DNA of 38,446 nucleotides from F23-D06 sp963620035. GTDB lineage: Bacteria > Bacteroidota > Bacteroidia > Bacteroidales > WCHB1-69. Below, piece by piece: positions 25,895 to 33,120 of this stretch. Below the pieces are notes generated by a model, which worked only from the letters and a program-made list of their open reading frames with translations, was not told the origin of the DNA and searched no databases. Positions within the stretch are counted from its first letter, which is position 1. The number at the start of each line of letters is the position of its first letter. The DNA lies in assembly GCA_963620035.1 (NCBI GenBank), contig CAVEXN010000023.1, positions 1 through 38,446 of the forward strand, read 5' to 3'. The position numbers and the translations under genes are program-made.

Positions 25895-25903
25895 TATCTT
25901 TGC
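25895..25903 (+). promoter_or_regulatory. Putative -7 box for the AraC-type regulator
   Basis: TATCTTTGC, 12 bases before the ATG at 25916 and 24 before the alternative ATG at 25928. The later start would give a more usual leader. Confidence 0.55.
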
Positions 25904-25915
25904 TTCCCGAATTAA

Positions 25916-26476
25916 ATGCAGGACACTATGACGAGGGAAATGTTTTTTTATTCGTTGTTTTTCATATTGCTCATTGCTACAATTGTGTTCGTCATTTTGT
26001 ATGTGAAATGGAAAATTGCGTACAAGAAGTTGCTTAAGAAAAGTCTGCGGTGTCCCGAGCAGAAGTTTGAACTGATAGAGACGGCTTCTTTTCTGGATGC
26101 CAAAGGAGAAGGGGCGGCGGAAGAAAGATTGCTGAAAGACCTTCATCGTCTATTTGTAGAAGAGAAGGTATATCTGAACCAGGATCTGAGTCTTCATGAA
26201 CTGGCCAAAAGGTTGGGGACCAACAAGACGACACTATCGCACACCATCAATATGCGAATGAACCGCAATTTCCCCACCTTGCTCAACGAATACCGCATAG
26301 GAGAGGCGGTGCGTCTGTTGACGGACAAGAAGACAGGAAACTACAAGATGGAGATAGTCGGTGAAATGTGCGGATACCGCAACCGGCAGGTGTTCCATTC
26401 CGCCTTCAAGCGCGAGACCGGTCTCACGCCCGTGCAGTTCCGCAAACTGATGGCCAACGAACAGGAAAGGGGATAG
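25916..26476 (+). CDS. Membrane-anchored AraC-family transcriptional regulator
   Basis: A 186-residue protein with one N-terminal membrane segment (about 9-31), a basic stop-transfer stretch (KWKIAYKKLLKK) and a C-terminal AraC-type double helix-turn-helix domain (about 80-182; LSLHELAKRLGTNKTTLSHTIN and EIVGEMCGYRNRQVFHSAFKRETGLTP). There is no periplasmic sensor: only a handful of residues would be outside. The layout recalls the last part of Bacteroidota hybrid two-component or Tpr-AraC regulators. Starts at 25916 or 25928 are both possible. Divergent from the porin operon. Its stop is 4 bases from the converging restriction enzyme stop. Confidence 0.87.
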   Translation: MQDTMTREMFFYSLFFILLIATIVFVILYVKWKIAYKKLLKKSLRCPEQKFELIETASFLDAKGEGAAEERLLKDLHRLFVEEKVYLNQDLSLHELAKRLGTNKTTLSHTINMRMNRNFPTLLNEYRIGEAVRLLTDKKTGNYKMEIVGEMCGYRNRQVFHSAFKRETGLTPVQFRKLMANEQERG

Positions 26477-26480
26477 GATT

Positions 26481-27560
26481 CTATTTTTTGAATCTGATTT
26501 GCAGATTCAGTTTGAGGTAGGCTTCGCCGTCTGCTCCACGATAGATAAATCCATAATTATAGCGTCCTCGACTGCCGTTTTCGAATCTGGTGTTGTTGTA
26601 AAGATAGTCTTCCACCTCATTCTTTTTGTAAAAGTGGTAACATACAATTTCTCCATCTTCCTTCACCACAAGATAACTACCATTTGCATCATATTTTCCG
26701 GTCCATTCTTTTCCTGGAGTCATGCCTAATGCAGAATCAAGAAGAAGAACTTTCATTTTATGGGCATAAAAGGAATCAATGTCAGATCCTGTAAATCCAA
26801 CAGGGTTTTTCTTTGCAAGTTCGGTTACTACATCAGGAATGGATGATTTGCACTCAATAGTGTTAATGGAAAGACAATCTGCAATAAATTGGGGCATATA
26901 ACAATCTAAAAACAAAAGATTGTTACGAAACGTGTCGTTTTCAATACAGAAAAAAACCAAAGAGCCCCCTTTGTTACAAAGTTCTCTTATTCTGTCCGAA
27001 TGTTTTTCGATTTGGTTGATTTGGGAGATTTCGGCATCAGACAAAGATTTTCCAATGATTTTATAAGTTATGTTCGTGTTATGGCCGGCATTTAAGAGTG
27101 TGGATGGACTGCCTAATTGCGATTTTACGCTGAACCCCAGCAAGGGATTTATATTTGTGCGCGAATCATGAATGATGATATGGATGTCTGCTTTGTCTTT
27201 TGAAGGAGCTTTCAATTTTGTACATCCAATTTGATTCATAAATGTTTCTGTGCCGGGTATTGCAAAAGATGCCGCATTGTTTTTCTTGATCTCGTCAAAA
27301 AGCTTTTTCGACTCATTTGAAAAATCGTTCATAGAAATTGTAGTGAACACATTTCCGTCCTCACTTATGATGACGACACTTCTATTTGTATCAGGTTTGT
27401 ATTCATAACATTTCAACTCTTGTCTTATCACATTAAGGATTGGGTAGTACAAACTTAACTGGTTTATATTAGCATCGCCTGCATGAACCTTGCCGTCTCC
27501 CAATAATTTGAACAAAGCATAGATTTCGCTCCATTCACCTTTGTTTCCTTTCAATGCCAT
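26481..27560 (-). CDS. HpaII-type restriction endonuclease
   Basis: A 359-residue protein matching the HpaII restriction endonuclease family, whose founding member is 358 residues and cuts CCGG. Recognisable stretches are the start MALKGNKGEWSEIYALFKLLGDGK, the central LLGFSVKSQLGSPSTLLNAG (SVKSQ contributes to the likely active site) and a C-terminal IYRGADGEAYLKLNLQIRF. The start is 3 bases after the methyltransferase stop. CCGG specificity is inferred from the family. The genes look more AT-rich than their neighbours, fitting horizontal acquisition. The reading frame is intact, so it should be functional. Confidence 0.9.
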   Translation of the reverse strand: MALKGNKGEWSEIYALFKLLGDGKVHAGDANINQLSLYYPILNVIRQELKCYEYKPDTNRSVVIISEDGNVFTTISMNDFSNESKKLFDEIKKNNAASFAIPGTETFMNQIGCTKLKAPSKDKADIHIIIHDSRTNINPLLGFSVKSQLGSPSTLLNAGHNTNITYKIIGKSLSDAEISQINQIEKHSDRIRELCNKGGSLVFFCIENDTFRNNLLFLDCYMPQFIADCLSINTIECKSSIPDVVTELAKKNPVGFTGSDIDSFYAHKMKVLLLDSALGMTPGKEWTGKYDANGSYLVVKEDGEIVCYHFYKKNEVEDYLYNNTRFENGSRGRYNYGFIYRGADGEAYLKLNLQIRFKK

Positions 27561-27563
27561 GAT

Positions 27564-28895
27564 TTAGAGTTTTTTATTGTCTTTCAACGTTTTTAATAAT
27601 TGTTCAGCAGTTGCTTGTATTGCAGGAACCGCAACACTGTTTCCAAATTGTTTGTATGCAGAAGCGTCAGCAACAACAATCTTGAAATTGTCCGGATAGC
27701 CTTGCAAACGTGCCCATTCGCGCGGAGTCATTTTGCGCCATCCGTCTTTGTTGACTTCTCCTTTAATACGCGTGACAGGTGTCAAATCTGTTTGCCGGTT
27801 GTCGATGACGAGGTTGCTTTCTCTGCCCATGCCGCCTACAACTATTGCGTGGGCAATGCCATCATCCGGTATGATGTTATATCCAAAACCATTGCCTTTG
27901 GCTTCATGACGGGCTTTGTGTCTTTTTAAGGTGTCGATATATGTTGTTGAAAGATAATATTTTGCGGAAACCGGATTATCCTCTCTTACATCTATCCACT
28001 TTTTGGTGATTGTCTTTTGTTCAGGATAAGAAAAATCTTCTTTTCTGATGCCTAAATCTTTTCTGAACCCGACAATATAGATTCTTTCCCTATGTTGTGG
28101 CACGCCGAAATACATGGCATTCACTATCTGAGGGTCAGGAACGATATAACCGACTTCCTCCAAAGTGTTGAGAATGGTCTTGAATGTCTTGCCTTTATCG
28201 TGAATCACCAAACCTTTGACGTTTTCAAGAAAAAACGCTTTGGGCTGGTGTCTGCGTAGAATTTCAGCGACATCAAAAAAAAGAGTGCCACGAGTTTCCT
28301 CAAATCCCAGTCTTTTGCCGGCCAATGAGAAGGCTTGGCAGGGAAAACCGGCGCAAAGAATGTCAAAATTTTTGGGTATTTTGTTTTTTATGTTTTCTTT
28401 GGTGATGTCGCCAAACGGCACGTCTCCGTAGTTGGCGTAATAGGTCTTTTTTGCCTGTTCGTCCCACTCTGAAGAGAATACACATTCTCCGCCAAGATTC
28501 TGAAAAGCCATACGGAATCCACCTATCCCTGCAAACAAGTCGATGAAAGTGAAATCCGGATTTTTGACGGCCTGGAATGGAGCCTTGAATAAATCCGGGA
28601 ACAACAATGCTTGGATGTTTGCGTTTGACTGTTCGGCAACCCCTACAGTGTCATGCCGTTGAGAACCTTGAACAAACCCATACCATAGATTCAGTATTTT
28701 TTCGGCTTGTACGGCGTAAGGAAGAATGACCTTTTTATTGCGCAGTTGCAAATAATGTGTTATCAAGGCCGCTTGGTCTATGAACGGGATGATTTCTCCG
28801 TCACGGTCCAAGGTTTCTTCACCGTAAAGTTGAACTTTTCCGGCTTTTTTTTTGCAAAAATCAAACAATGAAAACGTGGTTTCTTTTTGTGGCAT
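27564..28895 (-). CDS. DNA (cytosine-5) methyltransferase, partner of the HpaII-type enzyme
   Basis: A 443-residue type II C5-methyltransferase that would protect the host sites from the adjacent endonuclease. Motifs in order: I DLFAGIGGF (119-127), IV GFPCQAFS with nucleophile Cys186, VI ENV (224-226), VIII QHRER (267-271), a target-recognition region (about 290-390), IX RKMTPREWARLQGYP and X QFGNSVAVP. About 115 residues precede motif I, far longer than the usual 10-40, and this extension has no motif I recognise. No separate C (controller) gene is present. The gene lies upstream of the endonuclease, so the methylase is made first. Confidence 0.94.
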   Translation of the reverse strand: MPQKETTFSLFDFCKKKAGKVQLYGEETLDRDGEIIPFIDQAALITHYLQLRNKKVILPYAVQAEKILNLWYGFVQGSQRHDTVGVAEQSNANIQALLFPDLFKAPFQAVKNPDFTFIDLFAGIGGFRMAFQNLGGECVFSSEWDEQAKKTYYANYGDVPFGDITKENIKNKIPKNFDILCAGFPCQAFSLAGKRLGFEETRGTLFFDVAEILRRHQPKAFFLENVKGLVIHDKGKTFKTILNTLEEVGYIVPDPQIVNAMYFGVPQHRERIYIVGFRKDLGIRKEDFSYPEQKTITKKWIDVREDNPVSAKYYLSTTYIDTLKRHKARHEAKGNGFGYNIIPDDGIAHAIVVGGMGRESNLVIDNRQTDLTPVTRIKGEVNKDGWRKMTPREWARLQGYPDNFKIVVADASAYKQFGNSVAVPAIQATAEQLLKTLKDNKKL

Positions 28896-28953
28896 AATCT
28901 TTCTGTTTATTGCAATTCATGGTTTTACTTATAAACAGTTCTTTCACCTTTTC

Positions 28954-29883
28954 TCACTCTCCGTTCGATTTGGTGGAGAGGATTTCTTTCACCCAGTCTC
29001 TGAACAGATAAAGGTAGGCGCGCTTGAAGATGTGCTTGAACATGTATTTGTCTTCTTTGTGGTTTAGCACTACCTCGTCGGGGTGCGTAAGGGGCATAAT
29101 CGGGTAGGTGTTGCGTTTCAGCCGCCGTATCTTGCGCTTGGTCTGCTGCCCGAATCCTATGTTGGTGACGAGGTTCAGGTAGGGCGTGATGCATAAGCCG
29201 CCATGCGCCCAGATGTGCAGGTTGTATTGGTAGTCCAAGTAGGTGGCATTGTAGCGTTTGATGATGCCGAAACGCTTGGTCCAGTAGATTTTCTGCGTTT
29301 TCTTCTTCATATAAGGTGCAACAATCTTCGAAAAGTCGTCGGCAGAGTATTGGTCCATAGAGAGCGAGAAGCCGTTCCATTTGTTGCGCCAGGTGGCAAA
29401 GCCCCAGACGGAGGCGTATGCGGAGAAGAAGTACGAACTTTCGCCTTTCCGCATTCGCTTGCCGTACCGCTTTCGGCTGTGGTGCCGCAAGTAGGTGCCG
29501 CCAATGCTGTAAATCAGTTCACTGTTCCTGTATCGACATAACAACTCCTCGCAATAGGGGAAAAAGTCGTAACTCGGCAGGGTGTCTTCAAAAAGGATGA
29601 TGCCTTCGCTTTCGTTTTCAAAAAACCACCGCATGGCCTTGTCAATCATTACAGATTTCCCTTGGTGAGTCTCTTCCCAAAGTGTGTGTGTCTGACAGGG
29701 CCATTCGGGTTGTATGACAGAGCGGGTCTGATACACACGCTTCCGGTCAAGCATGGTGCCCGTCTTCGGCCCGTCGCCGGCCACATAAAGTTGCGTGGGC
29801 TGCACGGTCCGCAAAATTTGGAACACGTTGTGCGTCTCCTCTATCCTGTTGTATAATATGAGCAATACAGGAACCTTGAACAT
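28954..29883 (-). CDS. GT-A fold glycosyltransferase-like protein
   Basis: A 309-residue cytoplasmic protein starting VPVLLILYNR, typical of nucleotide-sugar transferases in Bacteroidota polysaccharide loci. The metal-binding motif region reads GIILFEDTLPSYDFF, where relatives usually have LEDDxLPSxxFF; the second acidic pair is retained as Glu-Asp but shifted, so the metal site may be altered. A WGFATWRNKW motif follows, also characteristic. It lies 30 bases after the DUF1015 gene and 58 bases before the methyltransferase. Acceptor and donor are unknown. Confidence 0.85.
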   Translation of the reverse strand: MFKVPVLLILYNRIEETHNVFQILRTVQPTQLYVAGDGPKTGTMLDRKRVYQTRSVIQPEWPCQTHTLWEETHQGKSVMIDKAMRWFFENESEGIILFEDTLPSYDFFPYCEELLCRYRNSELIYSIGGTYLRHHSRKRYGKRMRKGESSYFFSAYASVWGFATWRNKWNGFSLSMDQYSADDFSKIVAPYMKKKTQKIYWTKRFGIIKRYNATYLDYQYNLHIWAHGGLCITPYLNLVTNIGFGQQTKRKIRRLKRNTYPIMPLTHPDEVVLNHKEDKYMFKHIFKRAYLYLFRDWVKEILSTKSNGE

Positions 29884-29913
29884 CTTCAGTTATAGTTGTG
29901 GGTTAGTTTTCCG

Positions 29914-31179
29914 TTATGCCAACTCGTGGATCACCAAACCGGAACGGAGTTTTGGCTCGAACCAGGTGGTCTTGGGCGGCATAATGTTGTCTGTGTCGGC
30001 AATGTCAATGATTTGCTTCATAGAGACGGGATAGAGCGCGAAGGCAACGGTCATTTCGCCACTGTCCACACGACGTTTCAACTCGCCCAGACCGCGGATT
30101 CCGCCCACAAAGTCGATGCGCTTGTCGGTGCGCAGGTCTTTGATGCCTAAGATCTTGTCCAGAACATGGTCGCTCAGGATCTTGACATCCAGTACGCCGA
30201 TAGGGTCGTTGTCGTCATACTTGCCGGCCTTTGCCGTCATCTTGTACCAATGCCCGTCCAGATACATGCTGTGTTCGTGCAACTTGGCGGGCTTGTAGAT
30301 CTCTGTGCCCATGTCTTCAACTTCGTATGCCTCATTCAAAGCCTGCAAGAAAGCCTCTTTGCTCAAACCGTTGAGGTCTTTCACTACACGGTTGTAGTCG
30401 ATGACATTCAGCTGGTTGTCAGGGAAAATGACGGTCATGAAGAAGTTGTATTCCTCTTTTCCGGTATGGTTGGGGTTGTGCTCCTTCTTCTCTTGTCCTA
30501 CTAAAGCGGCGGCGGCACTTCTGTGGTGTCCGTCGGCAATGTACATGGCGGGAACCTGCTTGTCGAAAATCTCAACTAGTTCGTCAATGAGCTTACGGTC
30601 GTCGATGACCCAGAAACGGTGACCGAAACCGTCTTCCTTGGCGATGAAGTCATAAACCGGTTTGGCGCCGGTGACCGAAGCCACGATCTCATCGATGCGC
30701 TTTACGGCAGGGTAAGCGAAAAATACCGGTTCCACGTTGGCATTGGTGATGCGGACGTGCCTCATACGGTCTTCTTCTTTGTCTTTACGGGTCAACTCAT
30801 GTTTCTTGATGACCTTGTTCACATAATCCTCACTACAGGCGCATGCCACGATGCCGTACTGCCAATGGGCATTTGCATCGGTCGGGTTCATGCTCTGGGC
30901 ATAGACGTACAGTTTCTCATCCTTGTCCTGTACCAGCCAGCCGTAGTCTTTGAATGCATTGTAGTTCTTGACAACTTGAAGGTATACTTCAGGGTCGGTG
31001 TCTTTGATGCCTTCCGGAAGGTCAATCTCGGCCTTGGTGACGTGCAGCAGAGAGTAAGGGTTGCCGGCACATTCCTTGCGCGCTTCTTCGGTGTTCAGAA
31101 CATCATAAGGACGACTTGCCAGTTTCTCGACAATGTCAACGGGAGGACGAAAGCCTCTAAATGGTTTGATGATAGACAT
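29914..31179 (-). CDS. DUF1015 family protein
   Basis: A 421-residue cytoplasmic protein of the DUF1015 family, recognised by its start IIKPFRGFRPP, the SRPYDVLNTEEAR segment and the AMYIADGHHRSAAA motif, where a HxR-type cluster suggests a nucleotide or hydrolase active site. The biochemical function is unknown. In Bacteroides it usually accompanies serine biosynthesis genes (serC, serA), which are not here. It is driven by a -7 box at 31225-31233 and leads the minus-strand group with the glycosyltransferase and restriction-modification genes. Confidence 0.9.
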   Translation of the reverse strand: MSIIKPFRGFRPPVDIVEKLASRPYDVLNTEEARKECAGNPYSLLHVTKAEIDLPEGIKDTDPEVYLQVVKNYNAFKDYGWLVQDKDEKLYVYAQSMNPTDANAHWQYGIVACACSEDYVNKVIKKHELTRKDKEEDRMRHVRITNANVEPVFFAYPAVKRIDEIVASVTGAKPVYDFIAKEDGFGHRFWVIDDRKLIDELVEIFDKQVPAMYIADGHHRSAAAALVGQEKKEHNPNHTGKEEYNFFMTVIFPDNQLNVIDYNRVVKDLNGLSKEAFLQALNEAYEVEDMGTEIYKPAKLHEHSMYLDGHWYKMTAKAGKYDDNDPIGVLDVKILSDHVLDKILGIKDLRTDKRIDFVGGIRGLGELKRRVDSGEMTVAFALYPVSMKQIIDIADTDNIMPPKTTWFEPKLRSGLVIHELA

Positions 31180-31224
31180 ATCTTTTATGTTTTATTATTG
31201 TTGTGTTTTATTTTAATGCAAAGC

Positions 31225-31233
31225 GCAAAAGTA
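31225..31233 (-). promoter_or_regulatory. Putative -7 box for the DUF1015 gene
   Basis: Minus-strand TACTTTTGC, 45 bases upstream of the ATG at 31179 and divergent from the box at 31262-31270. Confidence 0.6.
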
Positions 31234-31261
31234 AGAAAAATAATGAAAACCGTTTTTATTG

Positions 31262-31270
31262 TATTTTTGC
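31262..31270 (+). promoter_or_regulatory. Putative -7 box for the wbpE-wbpD-T9SS operon
   Basis: TATTTTTGC, 19 bases upstream of the aminotransferase ATG at 31290. Confidence 0.6.
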
Positions 31271-31289
31271 GGTGCTGTAAAATTGATAT

Positions 31290-32483
31290 ATGAAACCGAT
31301 TCAAATGGTAGACCTGGTGTCGCAGTATGCCCGGATGAAAGACGAGATGGACGCGGAACTGCACGCTGTGCTGGATAGCGGTCGTTTTATTAACGGTGAT
31401 GAGGTTTCCCGGTTCCAGAACGATCTTGCTGCTTATACGGGTTCACGCTTTGCGGTTACGTGCGGCAGCGGCACCGATGCCCTGATGCTTGCGATGATGG
31501 CCCTTGGACTGCAGCCCGGCGATGAGGTGATAACCGTTCCGTTCACCTTTGTATCTACGGCAGAGGTGCTGTCGTTGCTTGGACTTAAAACGCGTTTTGT
31601 GGACGTTCGTCCCGACACTTTTACGATGGACATACAACAACTGGAGGCCGCCATTACCCCGCAGACGAAAGCAATAGTGCCAGTGCATCTTTACGGACAA
31701 TGCGCCGATATGTCTTCCATCCTCGACATTGCACATCGGCACGGCTGCTTTGTGGTGGAAGACGCTTGTCAGGCTATTGGTGCAACTGTCTCTTTTGCCG
31801 ACGGCAGCAGGAAACAAGCCGGCACGATGGGGGATATGGGCTGCCTCTCCTTTTTCCCGTCCAAAAACCTGGGCTGCTATGGTGACGGCGGCGCAATTTT
31901 GACCCAGAACGAAGAACTGGCCGCAAAGACAAAACAATTGGCCAACCATGGGATGACCCGGAAATACTGTTACGCAACGGTCGGTATCAACTCTAGACTC
32001 GACACACTACAGGCCGCCGTGCTGCGCGTAAAGCTGCGACATCTTGACGAATTTGTGAGAAACAGACGTGCCGCCGCTGCTTTTTATGACCGGGCGTTGT
32101 CGGAGTGCCCTTTCGTGGATTTACCCTTAACCGCAGATTGCTCCACACACGTCTATCATCAATATACATTGAAGCTGAAGAATTCAGACCGCAACAGTTT
32201 CGTGTCGGCTATGAATGCGGCCGGCATCCCTACGATGGTCTATTACCCGGCGCCGCTGCATCTCCAGAAAGCCTACAACAAGTTGGGTTACCGTCGCGGC
32301 GACTTTCCCGTGTCGGAAACGTTGTCTGATATTGTCGTCTCTTTGCCGATGCATACAGAACTGGACGAAGAACAACTGCGCTACATCACAGAACAGATTC
32401 TGTCGTTGGAGACGGGGGGGGGAGTGAACAGGGAATATCGAAAATCAATCGTTATGACAATAAAAGAACTTACGAATCGTTAA
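31290..32483 (+). CDS. wbpE: DegT/WbpE-type nucleotide-sugar aminotransferase
   Basis: PLP-dependent aminotransferase of the DegT/DnrJ/EryC1 family. The 397 residues begin IQMVDLVSQYARMKDEMD and carry the PLP phosphate loop GSGTDAL (60-66), VEDACQAIGA (156-165) and the Schiff-base Lys192 in FFPSKNLGCYGDGG. Together with the following WbpD-like acetyltransferase it suggests the 3-amination step towards UDP-2,3-diacetamido-uronic acid (WbpE; PorR in P. gingivalis). The symbol rests on that pairing; other DegT members act on different sugars. The dehydrogenase partners (WbpA/WbpB) are not in the window. Confidence 0.88.
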   Translation: MKPIQMVDLVSQYARMKDEMDAELHAVLDSGRFINGDEVSRFQNDLAAYTGSRFAVTCGSGTDALMLAMMALGLQPGDEVITVPFTFVSTAEVLSLLGLKTRFVDVRPDTFTMDIQQLEAAITPQTKAIVPVHLYGQCADMSSILDIAHRHGCFVVEDACQAIGATVSFADGSRKQAGTMGDMGCLSFFPSKNLGCYGDGGAILTQNEELAAKTKQLANHGMTRKYCYATVGINSRLDTLQAAVLRVKLRHLDEFVRNRRAAAAFYDRALSECPFVDLPLTADCSTHVYHQYTLKLKNSDRNSFVSAMNAAGIPTMVYYPAPLHLQKAYNKLGYRRGDFPVSETLSDIVVSLPMHTELDEEQLRYITEQILSLETGGGVNREYRKSIVMTIKELTNR

Positions 32484-32511
32484 TGGATAATTATTTGCAT
32501 TTACAGGATAA

Positions 32512-33120
32512 ATGAAAATTGAACAACGCTATTTCGCTCATTCCACCGCTGTTGTCGATGAAGGAGCCTCCATCGGAGAAGGAACCAGGATATGGCATTT
32601 TACACACATCATGTCAGAAAGCAGTATAGGTCGTAATTGCAATATCGGGCAGAATGTCTTTGTGGCCTCTAATGTGAGGCTGGGCGACAATGTGAAAGTG
32701 CAGAATAATGTTTCGATATACGAAGGTGTTGTCTGCGATGACGACGTCTTTTTAGGTCCGTCGATGGTGTTTACCAATGTGCTGAATCCCCGGAGTGCGA
32801 TAAGCCGCAAGGATGAATACCGCCCTACGATGGTCGGCAAGGGAGCTACAATCGGCGCAAATGCTACCATAGTTTGCGGACACGACATCGGACGTTATGC
32901 TTTCGTCGGTGCGGGAGCTGTGGTCACCCGGTCTGTGCCTGACTATGCTATGGTGGCAGGCAACCCGGCCCTCCAGATCGGTTGGGTCAGTGAATATGGC
33001 CATAAACTCAACTTCGACAAGGACGGAATCGCAATATGCCCGGAGAGCGGACAGCGCTATCGGCTTGAGCATAATTCTATCGCAAGAATATCGGATGGAG
33101 AGGAATCCAAGAATATATAG
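32512..33120 (+). CDS. wbpD: WbpD-type UDP-3-amino-sugar N-acetyltransferase
   Basis: A 202-residue left-handed beta-helix acyltransferase. Hexapeptide repeats run from about residue 12 to 150 (for example GTRIWHFTHIMSESSIGRNCNIGQNVFV), and the C-terminal VPDYAMVAGNPALQIGWVSEYGHKL is typical of WbpD/WlbB enzymes, which acetylate the 3-amino group of UDP-2-acetamido-3-amino-uronic acid. It follows the aminotransferase by 28 bases. Its last 26 bases overlap the start of the T9SS cargo gene in another frame. Confidence 0.92.
   Translation: MKIEQRYFAHSTAVVDEGASIGEGTRIWHFTHIMSESSIGRNCNIGQNVFVASNVRLGDNVKVQNNVSIYEGVVCDDDVFLGPSMVFTNVLNPRSAISRKDEYRPTMVGKGATIGANATIVCGHDIGRYAFVGAGAVVTRSVPDYAMVAGNPALQIGWVSEYGHKLNFDKDGIAICPESGQRYRLEHNSIARISDGEESKNI

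Noticed and set aside
26481..28895. Possible loss of CCGG sites as a sign of long residence of the HpaII-type system
   Set aside because: CCGG occurs about a dozen times within the two genes and often elsewhere in the window, so no avoidance is apparent.
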